Source of the DNA: Flavisolibacter tropicus
GTDB taxonomy: Bacteria; Bacteroidota; Bacteroidia; Chitinophagales; Chitinophagaceae
Reading direction: 5' to 3'
Assembly (NCBI RefSeq): GCF_001644645.1
Contig: NZ_CP011390.1
Location: 2,046,001 to 2,110,000, forward strand
Length of the DNA stretch: 64,000 nt
Positions 46,052 through 55,454 of this stretch are shown here, in pieces. The notes under the pieces were generated by a model. It was given only the letters and a program-made list of their open reading frames with translations. It was not told the DNA's origin and did not search any database. Made by a program: the position numbers and the translations under genes. Position 1 is the first letter of the stretch. The number at the start of each line of letters is the position of its first letter.

Positions 46052-46838
46052 TTGCTATACTTTTTAAGTTGTTTTGTGATAAAGATAAATATTGCTGCAC
46101 TTGTTTTGCAAAAGCACTTTCCGGAAAACGATCCATAAAATCATTACAATCGGTTACTACTTTTTCAAAACGTTCTGCTTGCTTTTCCACCACACTCAGC
46201 TCGGCAAACCGAAAAGCTGCGCGGATGGACATAAACTTATATTCGTCAGAATGCTGTGAATCGGGATATGCATCTATTACGGATTCAAAGGCCACGGAAG
46301 CAGCTCTGAATTGTCCTAGATCAAAATACAATTGTGCCGCTTTTGCATCCTTGGTTTCCAGCTTCTTACGACAAGTATCAATAATTCCAGTAGCGTCCTT
46401 TATCCGGGCAGATCCTGGATGGGTATTGATAAAAGTCTGCATCATCCCCATTGCCTTAATCGTATTGGTTTGATCCAATTCTGCCTTTGGCGACTGCTGA
46501 TAAAATGTATACGCCCGCATGTAATCCATTTCTTCTGCTCTTGCGCTATTTGGAAAAACTTCTAAATAGGTCTTGAATAGATTTTCCGCGTTCAGGTAAT
46601 CTTTTTGGTAATAGGCTGTATAAGCATATTTATAATAAATATCCTCAAACTCCTGCTGTCCTTTAAAGTAAGGAATGACATCCTCAAATAGCTGTTGAGC
46701 GTAATTATACTTCTTTTTGGCATAGTACTGTTCTGCCATCCGCAATTTATATTGCGGGTCTTTGCTCTTCATCACCTTATTGATATTACTGCAGCTAAAG
46801 AGAAAGATGCTAAAAAGTACAATGCTAAAAATCTTCAT
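46026..46838 (-). CDS. bamD: Outer-membrane assembly lipoprotein BamD
   Basis: Part of the BAM machine that inserts beta-barrel proteins. The chosen ATG at 46838 gives 270 residues with a lipobox SCS after MKIFSIVLFSIFLFSC; a TTG at 46850 would lie in the promoter. The mature protein has tetratricopeptide repeats (AEQYYAKKKYNYAQQLFEDV, YFKGQQEFEDIYYKYAYTAY, YPDSQHSDEYKFMSIRAAFR). A -7 element at 46848-46855 is only nine bases upstream of the ATG. The gene overlaps rpoZ by 26 bases. Confidence 0.92.
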   Translation of the reverse strand: MKIFSIVLFSIFLFSCSNINKVMKSKDPQYKLRMAEQYYAKKKYNYAQQLFEDVIPYFKGQQEFEDIYYKYAYTAYYQKDYLNAENLFKTYLEVFPNSARAEEMDYMRAYTFYQQSPKAELDQTNTIKAMGMMQTFINTHPGSARIKDATGIIDTCRKKLETKDAKAAQLYFDLGQFRAASVAFESVIDAYPDSQHSDEYKFMSIRAAFRFAELSVVEKQAERFEKVVTDCNDFMDRFPESAFAKQVQQYLSLSQNNLKSIANEPTKTST

Positions 46839-46847
46839 AACGGCCTG

Positions 46848-46855
46848 CAAAGGTA
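46848..46855 (-). promoter_or_regulatory. -7 promoter element directly before bamD
   Basis: Minus-strand TACCTTTG (TAnnTTTG) ends nine bases before the bamD ATG, leaving a leader of only a few bases. Confidence 0.55.
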
Positions 46856-46928
46856 ATTAGTTTGTACAAATATTCTCTAAATACTCAAAAACACCTTTTT
46901 TAAGGCGTTAAGATTTATCTAAAGCAAG

Positions 46929-46957
46929 AAAAAAGCCCTCCAAAAGGAGGGCTTTTC
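46929..46957 (-). terminator. Terminator after the OmpA-family gene
   Basis: AAAAGCCCTCC AAAA GGAGGGCTTTT, an 11-base perfect stem, 16 bases after the stop of the minus-strand OmpA gene. An A run on the plus strand gives the T tail in its transcript. Confidence 0.95.
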
Positions 46958-46972
46958 TATACTTAATGAAGC

Positions 46973-48628
46973 TTATTTGCTTTTTCTCAAGTTTGGATGT
47001 GGAGCAGGTACGCTAGTTTGACCTTGCTCATCTGGATTTGCAGCACGTAAATCTACAGTGTTGCAATCGCCACCTTCTTGACCATAGTTAAAGTAGAAGC
47101 GATCAGCAGAGATACCTTCTTTTTCTACCATATAATTGATGATAGAGTTAACGCGATCCCAGCTTCTTTGCTGTTCTGCTTTGCTAGAAGCACAGTAGCC
47201 AGTAACTACTACGCGGCACTCAGGATTGTTACGCATGCGAGAAGCTACAGAAGCCAACATGCTTTTGCCGTCATTGCTTAAAGCAACTGAGCTACCAGAG
47301 AATGTAACACTTGGTAAAGCACCTAGTGCAGTTGCGCAAGCATTAGAAGTATCTTTTCCGCAACCTTCTGGACATGGACACTTACCTACGCCATCAGCAT
47401 CAACTGGCTGGCAATATGTTGGAGTAACAACTTCTTTATCACGGCAATCAGGGACACCGTCACCATCTGTATCACGGCTAACACCATGAGAATCAACTGG
47501 ACAACCAGCAGGAGTTTGCTCTTGGTCAAATTGGTCAGTTACACCATCACCATCGCTATCAGGCAGAACTGGCTTTGGTATACGCATCAAACGAGGATTG
47601 CGGATTTCGCTGTAAGCATAATCCAATGGATTGATCCACCACAATGGCTCAACAGATTTAGAACCTAAGTTGAAGTTAAGACCTAGAGATGCAAAGTTGT
47701 ATGCATCATAGTCGCGAGTTAAAGCTGGATCATCAGCAGGATGCTCTTGCCAACGCACACCATCCATTAAATCATCTTTAGTGAATGTGAAACGATCTTC
47801 AAGCGCCAGGTTTACGCGGTTGCTCAACTTAAAGGCAACACCAACGCCCACATGACCTACAGGCTTTAATGTTTGACCCCATAATTTAGCACGACGGTTT
47901 CCTTCATTCTCAGCAGGCGTTTCGTAAGAATCATCCATACCATTTTTCAGTTGATCCTTGATATCGCCTCTGTCTTTATAACCACCGGTTGCATTAATAC
48001 CGTTGAATAAACCAACGTAGTTAGTGCCATTAGAATTCAACGCATTTACATACGTATCATAGATCATGGCGCCAGCACCGATCAACGCATAAAAGTTTAA
48101 TCCGCTTTTGGATTTGTGGAAACGAATGTTATTTAAGCTAAAGATACCTTCCAAAGAAAGGTCTTGCACAGTAGACTTAAAGTTATAGAATACTTGATCT
48201 GTAGGAGCTGTATAGCCATTAGCAGTCCAAGCTATGTTATTTTTGTAACCAGTTGTAGCAGGCACATAGCTTAAGCCCTTGCCTTTAGCATACATATAGT
48301 TTAAACGAAGAGAGAATACATAGCCTAAGGCCTTACGGATATGTGCACCTGCACCCCAAGATAATTGCGCAGGAACATCACTACTTACTGTAAATAAGCC
48401 ACCTTTAACACCAACTTCCCACTGGTTGCGTGGTTTTGCCGGGTAGTTATACGTGCCGTTCATAAACTCCGTATGCTGCGGCATTCTTTTAGATGGAACT
48501 ACAGATGAATCTGAAACATCATAAGCTCCCACATTCCCCGTTGTAGTTCCACCGGTGGTTTGTGCAAAGCCGTACGATGCTAACAGGCACATAGCGCCTG
48601 CTAAGAAAGAGTACTTTTTGCTTGCCAT
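46973..48628 (-). CDS. OmpA family outer-membrane protein with thrombospondin type 3 repeats
   Basis: 551 residues: signal peptide (SFLAGAMCLLASYGFAQ), an N-terminal eight-strand-type barrel region with many aromatic strands (about residues 60-330), calcium-binding type 3 repeats (DSDGDGVTDQFDQEQTPAGC, DTDGDGVPDCRDKE), a Cys-rich spacer, and a C-terminal OmpA-like peptidoglycan-binding domain (VTFSGSSVALSNDGKSMLAS, VVVTGYCASSKAEQQRSWDR). It likely tethers the outer membrane to the wall. It has a good promoter and a strong terminator of its own. Confidence 0.92.
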   Translation of the reverse strand: MASKKYSFLAGAMCLLASYGFAQTTGGTTTGNVGAYDVSDSSVVPSKRMPQHTEFMNGTYNYPAKPRNQWEVGVKGGLFTVSSDVPAQLSWGAGAHIRKALGYVFSLRLNYMYAKGKGLSYVPATTGYKNNIAWTANGYTAPTDQVFYNFKSTVQDLSLEGIFSLNNIRFHKSKSGLNFYALIGAGAMIYDTYVNALNSNGTNYVGLFNGINATGGYKDRGDIKDQLKNGMDDSYETPAENEGNRRAKLWGQTLKPVGHVGVGVAFKLSNRVNLALEDRFTFTKDDLMDGVRWQEHPADDPALTRDYDAYNFASLGLNFNLGSKSVEPLWWINPLDYAYSEIRNPRLMRIPKPVLPDSDGDGVTDQFDQEQTPAGCPVDSHGVSRDTDGDGVPDCRDKEVVTPTYCQPVDADGVGKCPCPEGCGKDTSNACATALGALPSVTFSGSSVALSNDGKSMLASVASRMRNNPECRVVVTGYCASSKAEQQRSWDRVNSIINYMVEKEGISADRFYFNYGQEGGDCNTVDLRAANPDEQGQTSVPAPHPNLRKSK

Positions 48629-48664
48629 AACTAAAGATTAAAATTTAAATGTCCTAATGTGAGG

Positions 48665-48695
48665 CAAAAATATGTATTGACTTACAATAATCAAA
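48665..48695 (-). promoter_or_regulatory. Promoter of the OmpA-family gene
   Basis: Minus-strand TTTG (48695-48692), 19-base spacer, TATTTTTG (48672-48665): both elements of the Bacteroidota consensus at the right spacing, about 36 bases before the ATG. Confidence 0.75.
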
Positions 48696-48816
48696 CTTTT
48701 ATAAAATTTGCAATCAATCGTCTGTCAATCACACGCTTTTGCTTGCCTACGATCTGCAATTCTTATACCATACACTTTATTTGTTGCAGACGTTGTACCT
48801 TTCCAGCGAATTACGA

Positions 48817-49779
48817 ATGCAGTTACCCGTTAATTTAATAGAAGAAGAGTTACAGATTTTTGAAGCGAAATTCAAAACTGCTGTCAACAGTAACGTCCCC
48901 ATGCTGGACCGTATCATGCGCTACATTGTTAAACGTAAGGGCAAGCAATTGCGCCCTATGTTTGTGTTTTTGTCAGCAAAACTCTGCGGCCCTGTAAACG
49001 AATCTACCTATCGCGCTGCTTCACTTGTCGAGTTATTACACACAGCTACGCTTGTCCATGATGATGTAGTAGATGATGCAGCTGAACGTAGAGGTTTTTT
49101 CTCAGTTTATGCCTTATGGAAGAATAAAATATCTGTTTTAGTTGGGGATTATTTGTTAGCAAAAGGTTTGCTCTTATCATTGGATAACAATGACTTCCGC
49201 ATTTTACAACTGCTTTCAGAAGCCGTTCGACAAATGAGTGAAGGCGAACTGTTGCAACTGGAAAAATCACGTACACTAAACCTGGATGAAGCTGTGTATT
49301 ATGAAATTATCCGTAATAAAACAGCATCACTCTTAGCTTCTGCTTGCGCTGCCGGCGCCTTCTCTGCTTCAGGAAAAGAAGAGGATGCCTTACGCTTAAA
49401 GAACTTTGGCGAGAAAGTAGGTATAGCCTTCCAGATAAAAGATGACCTGTTTGATTATGCTGGCGACAATATTGGTAAGCCTACTGGTAATGATATAAAA
49501 GAAAAAAAGCTAACCCTGCCACTTATATATACACTTAATAATATAGATAAGCCAACCCGTCGTAAAATTATCTATATTGTAAAGCACGAAAACAATAACA
49601 GAACTAAAGTAGACTATGTAATTCAAGCTGTTAAGGATATTGGAGGCATTGATTATACTGTTAGGCGAATGCAGGAATACAAGACTGAAGCTTTAAATAT
49701 TTTACATACTTTCCCTGAATCAGAAATTCGTAATGGCTTTGAACAACTGGTCCACTATGTAACAGACCGTAAATATTAA
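48817..49779 (+). CDS. All-trans polyprenyl diphosphate synthase
   Basis: Makes the isoprenoid side chain for menaquinone (long-chain synthase of the IspB/HepT kind). From the ATG at 48817 it has 320 residues; an upstream ATG at 48739 would add 26 residues unlike the family. The two Asp-rich motifs are LVHDDVVDDAAERRG and FQIKDDLFDYAGD, and the conserved KGKQLRPMFVFLSAKL precedes the first. It is only 17 bases upstream of recJ. Confidence 0.93.
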   Translation: MQLPVNLIEEELQIFEAKFKTAVNSNVPMLDRIMRYIVKRKGKQLRPMFVFLSAKLCGPVNESTYRAASLVELLHTATLVHDDVVDDAAERRGFFSVYALWKNKISVLVGDYLLAKGLLLSLDNNDFRILQLLSEAVRQMSEGELLQLEKSRTLNLDEAVYYEIIRNKTASLLASACAAGAFSASGKEEDALRLKNFGEKVGIAFQIKDDLFDYAGDNIGKPTGNDIKEKKLTLPLIYTLNNIDKPTRRKIIYIVKHENNNRTKVDYVIQAVKDIGGIDYTVRRMQEYKTEALNILHTFPESEIRNGFEQLVHYVTDRKY

Positions 49780-49796
49780 TCTAGTACTGAGAAAGT

Positions 49797-51503
49797 ATGA
49801 GTATAGAAAAACGATGGCGGGTACTAAAAGCCAATCCTTCAAAGGCAGCTGCTCTTTTTCAGTCACTGAAAATACATCCCGCTTTATGTAATATATTAAT
49901 ACAGCGTGGGTTAGATACATTTGACTACACTAAAGACTATTTCCGACCTCAACTTAATCACCTTCATAGCCCTTGGTTAATGAAGGATATGGAAAAGGCT
50001 GTTGCAAGAGTTTTGCACGCTTTTTCAAACAATGAAAAAATCCTTGTATTCGGCGATTATGATGTAGACGGAACTACTTCGGTAGCTTGCATGTATCGCT
50101 TTCTCAGCAAACATTACGAGCACGTAGACTTTTACATACCTCACCGTTACCGCGAGGGCTACGGTGTTAGTAAGGCAGGTATCGACTTTGCATATGAAAA
50201 TGGTTTTCAACTAATTATTTCTTTAGACTGTGGAATTAAATCAGTAGAGCTCATAGGCTATGCGAAAGAATTAGGTATTGACTTTATCGTTTGCGATCAC
50301 CATCTACCAGATGACATACTACCTCCAGCAGTAGCTATTCTCAACCCAAAGCAAGCAGATTGCCCCTACCCATTTAAGGAACTCTGTGGTTGCGGAGTAG
50401 GTTTTAAACTAATCTGCGCGTTAACAGAGAAATTAGAGTTGGATGAACAAGAAGCATTTGACTATTTGGATCTGGTAGCTACAGCCATTGCAGCCGATAT
50501 TGTTTCGATGACAGGAGAAAACAGAATACTTGCATACTACGGACTGATAAAGGCTAACAAAAACCCCAACCCTGGTATCAAAGCCTTAAGTATTCTGGGC
50601 GGCCTTACACAGGAAATCCTTATCAACAATCTTGTTTTTATAATTGCGCCCCGTGTCAATGCGGCCGGACGAATGGATGATGCACGGAAAGCCGTTCAAT
50701 TGTTTGTTGCTCAAACAGTTGAAGAAGCATTACAATGGGCAGAAGAACTGCATGCAGATAATAGCAATCGTAGGGAGGCTGATTCTAATATTACAGAAGA
50801 AGCCTTGGCTTTGATACAATCAGATGAAAATTTGATCAACAGAAGCAGTACAGTATTATTCCAACCACATTGGCATAAAGGAGTTGTAGGTATTGTGGCA
50901 TCTCGCCTTATAGACCATTATTACAGGCCCACCATAGTACTAACACAATCAGGCGATTATGTAGCTGGTTCTGCACGTAGCGTTAGTGGCTTCAATGTGT
51001 ACGAAGCCGTACACCAATGTAAAGATCTGCTTATAGGATATGGTGGTCATTTTTATGCTGCAGGCATGACGCTTCAACCCGATAAAGTAGAAGCATTTTG
51101 CCAGCGTTTTGAAGAAGTGGTAAGTGCATCTATACACCCCGATCTATTGATCCCTGAAATAGTTATTGATACGGAGATCAATTTCAATGACATAAACCCT
51201 TCCTTTTACAAGATCCTTTGCCAAATGGAACCATTTGGCCCTGATAATCTTAGACCCATCTTTATTACACGAAATGTTTTTGACTCCGGCTATAGTAAGG
51301 TGGTAAAAGAGAAACACTTGCGTTTTGTCGTAAAACAAAACGGAGTCACGTTTACCGGCATTGGCTTTGACTTAGCCGACAAGATGGAGTTTCTTGCCTC
51401 TAAACAACCGGTAGACATTGTTTACAAACTAGATGAAAATGAATGGAATGGCCAGAAATCCTTACAGCTCCGCGTAATCGATGTTAAGCCTTCAGAAAAA
51501 TAA
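49797..51503 (+). CDS. recJ: Single-stranded-DNA-specific exonuclease RecJ
   Basis: 5'-3' exonuclease for recombination and mismatch repair, 568 residues. DHH-family metal motifs are visible: FGDYDVDGTTSVACMYR, ISLDCGIKS, VCDHHLPDD. The DHHA1 region has HWHKGVVGIVASRLIDHY and GSARSVSGFNVYEAV with LIGYGGHFYAAGMTL. It forms a short operon with the polyprenyl synthase and ends at a strong terminator. Confidence 0.96.
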   Translation: MSIEKRWRVLKANPSKAAALFQSLKIHPALCNILIQRGLDTFDYTKDYFRPQLNHLHSPWLMKDMEKAVARVLHAFSNNEKILVFGDYDVDGTTSVACMYRFLSKHYEHVDFYIPHRYREGYGVSKAGIDFAYENGFQLIISLDCGIKSVELIGYAKELGIDFIVCDHHLPDDILPPAVAILNPKQADCPYPFKELCGCGVGFKLICALTEKLELDEQEAFDYLDLVATAIAADIVSMTGENRILAYYGLIKANKNPNPGIKALSILGGLTQEILINNLVFIIAPRVNAAGRMDDARKAVQLFVAQTVEEALQWAEELHADNSNRREADSNITEEALALIQSDENLINRSSTVLFQPHWHKGVVGIVASRLIDHYYRPTIVLTQSGDYVAGSARSVSGFNVYEAVHQCKDLLIGYGGHFYAAGMTLQPDKVEAFCQRFEEVVSASIHPDLLIPEIVIDTEINFNDINPSFYKILCQMEPFGPDNLRPIFITRNVFDSGYSKVVKEKHLRFVVKQNGVTFTGIGFDLADKMEFLASKQPVDIVYKLDENEWNGQKSLQLRVIDVKPSEK

Positions 51504-51528
51504 ATCAAACTAAATGTTGACGTAATAA

Positions 51529-51563
51529 AAAATACGGGCATAGTATAAGCCCGTATTTTTTTA
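51529..51563 (+). terminator. Terminator after recJ
   Basis: AAAATACGGGC ATAGTATAA GCCCGTATTTT, an 11-base perfect stem followed by further T residues. Confidence 0.93.
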
Positions 51564-51583
51564 TTTTGACATTTATGCAAAAG

Positions 51584-51614
51584 AAAAGCCCATACGTAAA
51601 GTATGGGCTTTTCA
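51584..51614 (-). terminator. Terminator after rplI
   Basis: AAAAGCCCATAC GTAAA GTATGGGCTTTT, a 12-base perfect stem between the two convergent transcripts, 20 bases beyond the rplI stop. Confidence 0.93.
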
Positions 51615-51631
51615 AAAACATAGTAGTATTA

Positions 51632-52078
51632 TTACTCACCAACTACTTCAAAATCAACAGTGGCAGTTTGGCCATTGCCGAAATCGATAGAGGCTTTGTA
51701 AGTACCTAACTCTTTTACGTCATCAGTGATAGAAATTTTTCTTCTATCGATATCGTAACCTTTTTGGTCACGGATAGCGCGGCTGATCTGTAAAGGAGTA
51801 ACGCTACCAAATATTTTACCGCTAGTACCTGTTTTAGCACCAATCTTTACAGGACCTTCCTGCAATTTAGCAACTACGCTATTGATCTGTGCTAACATAG
51901 CAGCTTCCTTCTTAGCAGCAACTTTCAGTCTTTCTTCCAATTGCTTACGGTTAGAAGGATTAGCTTCTACGGCGAAACCTTGAGGGATCAAGAAGTTACG
52001 GGCATAACCGTTCTTTACTTTCACCAGCTCGTTTCTACCGCCCAGGTTATCTACGTCTTTAATTAAAATAATGTCCAT
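51632..52078 (-). CDS. rplI: 50S ribosomal protein L9
   Basis: 148 residues from the ATG at 52078 (an upstream start at 52117 adds 13 unrelated residues). It begins MDIILIKDVDNLGGRNELVK, then VKNGYARNFLIPQGFAVEA, the L9 signature, a long connecting helix, and a C-terminal domain with IGAKTGTSGKIFGSVT. It is the last gene of the rpsF-rpsR-rplI operon. Confidence 0.98.
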   Translation of the reverse strand: MDIILIKDVDNLGGRNELVKVKNGYARNFLIPQGFAVEANPSNRKQLEERLKVAAKKEAAMLAQINSVVAKLQEGPVKIGAKTGTSGKIFGSVTPLQISRAIRDQKGYDIDRRKISITDDVKELGTYKASIDFGNGQTATVDFEVVGE

Positions 52079-52149
52079 GATTGTTTGTTTTACCAACTCC
52101 AGGAGGAACTGTCTCACCTCGCCTGAGGCGAAGGATTAGGTTAAAAATT

Positions 52150-52416
52150 CTATTTTAAAAGATCTGTTACGTAAGGTAACAAAGCCATTTGGCGAGCTTT
52201 CTTTACTGCATCGCTCACTTTACGCTGGTACTTTAAAGAATTACCAGTGATACGGCGAGGCAATAAACGACCTTGCTCGTTAATAAACTTTTTCAGGAAC
52301 TCAATGTCCTTATAGTCGATATAACGGATACCATATTTTTTAAAGCGGCAAAACTTCTTTGGACGCTTTTCCTGCTTAATGGCAGTAAGGTATTTGATCT
52401 CATTTGGTCTAGCCAT
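52150..52416 (-). CDS. rpsR: 30S ribosomal protein S18
   Basis: 88 residues. The core [40 protein letters not shown] and [14 protein letters not shown] are typical of S18. Its ATG lies eight bases inside the rpsF 3' end, so the two are coupled. No ssb gene lies between them and rplI, unlike the order in many Firmicutes. Confidence 0.98.
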   Translation of the reverse strand: MARPNEIKYLTAIKQEKRPKKFCRFKKYGIRYIDYKDIEFLKKFINEQGRLLPRRITGNSLKYQRKVSDAVKKARQMALLPYVTDLLK

Positions 52417-52774
52417 TGGAAACCTCCTCTACTTTATCGTTAGCAGTTGGTACACCACTTCTTTTACGGCCATTGTACTCGACGGCGTATTTATCGAGTT
52501 TAGTAGTCATGTGACGCAATACTGATTCGTCACGCAGAAGCTGGATCTTCAGCTTCTCATTGAAGTCGGATGGCGCGATAAATTCCATAACCCAGTAAAG
52601 ACCAGTGGTCTTCTTCTGGATAGGATACGCCAGTGATTTCAGTCCCCATGGATTTTCAGCTACGATAGAGCCACCGTTGTCGGTAACCAGCGTAGTGAAT
52701 TTGCGCTGTGCAGCTTTGAACTCGTCATCGCTCAGCACAGGGGTAAAAATCACCATCAATTCGTAATTGTTCAT
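52409..52774 (-). CDS. rpsF: 30S ribosomal protein S6
   Basis: 121 residues beginning [20 protein letters not shown], with [38 protein letters not shown] and an acidic-polar tail. First gene of the ribosomal operon, behind a consensus Bacteroidota promoter. Confidence 0.98.
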   Translation of the reverse strand: MNNYELMVIFTPVLSDDEFKAAQRKFTTLVTDNGGSIVAENPWGLKSLAYPIQKKTTGLYWVMEFIAPSDFNEKLKIQLLRDESVLRHMTTKLDKYAVEYNGRKRSGVPTANDKVEEVSNG

Positions 52775-52813
52775 TACCCTGAATGTTTGGTTAAAAAATT
52801 AAAATTTGGAGCG

Positions 52814-52846
52814 CAAAGGTAAGCCAGAAAAGCCAGATTAAACAAA
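52814..52846 (-). promoter_or_regulatory. Promoter of rpsF-rpsR-rplI
   Basis: Minus-strand TTTG (52846-52843), 21-base spacer, TACCTTTG (52821-52814): both consensus elements at the right spacing, about 39 bases before the rpsF ATG. Confidence 0.8.
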
Positions 52847-53436
52847 TGAGCTAAAAATTTTATCCTTTTCCATGCCCGCCTGAGGCAGTTTTAACAGTCT
52901 TCTCCAGTTTTAATAGCCAAAGGATTAGGTACTTTCCCTTTTAAGTTCATAATCTTCTCTCCCAAAAAAGCGTCAAGGCGTTCAATTCGTCTGACAAGCA
53001 GTTGGAAATCAATATTGTTATGAAGTCAGTATGTACATCACAAGTTTGGGGGTTCACCGTTTTAGCAGAGAATTTCTTACTCAGTACGCGGAAGGTGTTC
53101 TTCTACTTTTGCTGTGGACTAACTGTCCTCCTCGCAGTATCAAGCTCCAGACAGTGTCAGAACAAGTTCGGTTAAATGCTCCTTTATGCCCACAAATGCC
53201 GAAGCAGTCTTGATTTTGGTATAACGATGAGGACAACTAGAGGTAGGAAAGGTGTAGAAAAAGGATAGACTGTATGGTTTTAGCCTACGGCTTTACTTTT
53301 TGGAATAACAATTTATCCACAATTCACAACGATATAATTATTTCTGTTTCAACACATTAAAATTAATTACCACAAATAATTATAAATTTATAAGCATAAA
53401 CCTTTATTATAAGAATATTTACTTATAACATTTCAC
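52847..53436. other. Spacer before the surface-protein array, no gene seen
   Basis: About 590 bases. The 60-codon open frame at 53031 has no family features. One DnaA-box-like TTATCCACA lies at 53313-53321. From 53330 the sequence becomes strongly AT-rich, as expected ahead of a promoter region. No tRNA or other RNA is recognised. Confidence 0.6.
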
Positions 53437-53444
53437 TACATTTA
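53437..53444 (+). promoter_or_regulatory. Possible -7 element of surface protein gene 1
   Basis: TACATTTA, one base off TAnnTTTG, in the position corresponding to the TATATTTA boxes before genes 2 and 3. The following leader shares ctatctgaaattcctc-like sequence with the other two genes. Weak evidence alone. Confidence 0.35.
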
Positions 53445-53609
53445 CCTAGCTGATCTGCTACATCTACTTAGTAGATTACTCGGAGGTAGGATATAAAATC
53501 AATATCTGACCCTCTAGTAGCCTATCTGTATTTACCACTCCTATCTGAAATTCCTCCTCCATTTTCCTAACGAAGCCTGAATCGATTTTAAAACCTTAAA
53601 CCGTTCTCT

Positions 53610-55016
53610 ATGAGAGGAATCTTTACCTTCTTATTTCTTACTGCACTTTACTCTGCAGCTCACGCACAAACCACACAAGGCCCTAATACAGCAGGACTTG
53701 TTACAGAAACAGATAACGCTAGTGGAAAAATTAGTTGGACAACCCCTACCAATGCGGCTACAGACAATAACCTTGTTGCAAGTGTCACAATTAACCAAAA
53801 TGGAGCCAATGGCCAGAGTGAATATTTAAGATTTTCGAACTTTGGGTTTAATGTCCCAGTTGGGTATACCGTTTCAGGAGTTGCTGTTACATTAGATAGC
53901 AGATTTACAGGCGACAATCGAGTTTCGGGTAATATTCAACTCGTAGATGCGAATGGCACTCCAACCGGCACTATAAAAGCAGTCACACTTAATGCGAACA
54001 CCTTTAATACTGTTACATATGGAGGCCCATCGGACAATTGGGCCTCAGGATTTCCAGCTACCACAATCAATAATACTAATTTCGGAATTGTTCTTTCAAT
54101 TATAAAACCCAATAACACTAACTCTACTACCGCTGAAGTAGACTTTGCTTCTATAACTGTATACTATACAAACTCAGCTCCTACTGCTACCAACAACAAT
54201 TATTTTCCATTAGTTACCACTCAAAGTGTTAACGGAAACGTCTTAACTGACCAAACAGCTGATTCTGATCCTAGCAACGAAACATTAACTGCGTCTATTG
54301 ATAATAGGAGTGAACTTGATGCTTCTGGTACATTTACTTTTAATAGTAATGGTAGTTTCAACTTCTCACCTTCAGCATCGTTTTTAGGAGGCCCAATTTC
54401 ATTTACTTACCATGTAACAGATAATGGCACCCCAATTCTTTCATCAAATATTGCTACTGTAACTCTTAACTATCCCGCTAAAGCCCTCCCAGTAGAGTTC
54501 ATCAGTTTAGAAGCTAACAAGGCCTTTAAGGGTGTTCAACTAACCTGGAAAGTAGGTACAGAAATCAATGTAGTCCACTATGAAGTAGAAAGAAGTACTG
54601 ATGGCAATAACTATAAAAAGATTGGCACCGTAGCCGCCACTCAAAACAACATTTACAGCTTTACCGACCTGCAACCTGTTAATGGCTTGGCGTACTACCG
54701 TGTACGAAATGTAGATTTGGACGGTGCTTTCAAGTATACTACAGTAGTTAAATACAAAAATGAATCATCAGTCTCATTATATAAAGCCTTCCCTACTACT
54801 ACCAGCACTCAAGTGACCTTGCAGCACCCACAAGTAGCAGGCAAAGCAATCATTACACTTAGCAGCTTGGAGGGTAAGGCCCTAAGGTCCACTATACCTT
54901 CACAGGGTTCAGTCTCTACTCAAATTGACCTTTCTGCTTATCCATCCGGCATGTACCTATTACAGTTCTTGGGTGAAAACGGTCGTTCAGAATCATTCAG
55001 AGTTTTTAAACAATAA
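53610..55016 (+). CDS. T9SS-exported surface protein, paralogue 1 of 3
   Basis: 468 residues: signal peptide (MRGIFTFLFLTALYSAAHAQ), an N-terminal beta-sandwich domain (to about residue 195; SGVAVTLDSRF, NTNFGIVLSI, VDFASITVYYT), a tandem-95/cadherin-like Ig domain (SVNGNVLTDQTADSDPSNET ... FTYHVTDNGT), a fibronectin type III-like module (LPVEFISLEA, HYEVERSTDGNNYKKIG, YYRVRNVDLDGAFKYTTVV) and a type A C-terminal sorting domain (ending GMYLLQFLGENGRSESFRVF). The usual YPNP at the start of the sorting domain is FPTT. The export route is inferred from the sorting domain. No enzyme motif is seen, so an adhesin or matrix role is likely. It has its own terminator. Confidence 0.85.
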   Translation: MRGIFTFLFLTALYSAAHAQTTQGPNTAGLVTETDNASGKISWTTPTNAATDNNLVASVTINQNGANGQSEYLRFSNFGFNVPVGYTVSGVAVTLDSRFTGDNRVSGNIQLVDANGTPTGTIKAVTLNANTFNTVTYGGPSDNWASGFPATTINNTNFGIVLSIIKPNNTNSTTAEVDFASITVYYTNSAPTATNNNYFPLVTTQSVNGNVLTDQTADSDPSNETLTASIDNRSELDASGTFTFNSNGSFNFSPSASFLGGPISFTYHVTDNGTPILSSNIATVTLNYPAKALPVEFISLEANKAFKGVQLTWKVGTEINVVHYEVERSTDGNNYKKIGTVAATQNNIYSFTDLQPVNGLAYYRVRNVDLDGAFKYTTVVKYKNESSVSLYKAFPTTTSTQVTLQHPQVAGKAIITLSSLEGKALRSTIPSQGSVSTQIDLSAYPSGMYLLQFLGENGRSESFRVFKQ

Positions 55017-55037
55017 CACGAGCGCTAGCAATACCAC

Positions 55038-55072
55038 GAAAAAGCCTGTTAATAACAGGCTTTTTCTTTTTT
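55038..55072 (+). terminator. Terminator after surface protein gene 1
   Basis: GAAAAAGCCTGTT AAT AACAGGCTTTTTC, a 13-base perfect stem with a T-rich tail. Confidence 0.93.
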
Positions 55073-55217
55073 AGGTGTAATTAAACGAGTACCTCTGCTT
55101 CTCTGAAATAGAGATACTATAAATTATCAGTAACAAAGAAGCAAAGGGTGCTTCCGTGTGTTGCTTATTGGTGTAATAGACTGCTTCTAACTTAATCCTT
55201 CATAATCACCTATCTAC

Positions 55218-55454
55218 CAAAGCGTTGATAGTTTCCGTTAGTTGCTGTTACATTTGTCTTAGAAAAACCACTACAAACAAGTAGTTATAATTATACAATT
55301 GTGTTATATTTATCTCACTAACACCGCTACACTAAATCAAACTTCTTTAGTCCCTACTCTCCTGAATACTTGTAGTATCTAAGCTACCCTATCTGAATTC
55401 CTCTTATTTCCAGCTATCGAAACACCACATTTCCTAACCTTTAAAATATTCTCT
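55218..55454 (+). promoter_or_regulatory. Conserved leader and promoter region of surface protein gene 2
   Basis: About 235 bases shared with 57062-57296. The block begins CCAAAGCGTTGATAGTTTCC (55218), contains TTG-N21-TACATTTG (55225-55256), a near-perfect Bacteroidota promoter, a second TATATTTA (55305-55312) followed by TCTCACTAACACC, and AATTCCTCTTATTTCCAGCT nearer the ATG. The region upstream of it to 55073 holds nothing I can name. Confidence 0.55.

Noticed and set aside
53031..53213. 60-codon open frame in the spacer before the surface proteins
   Set aside because: No signal peptide, no family resemblance and no promoter; probably chance.
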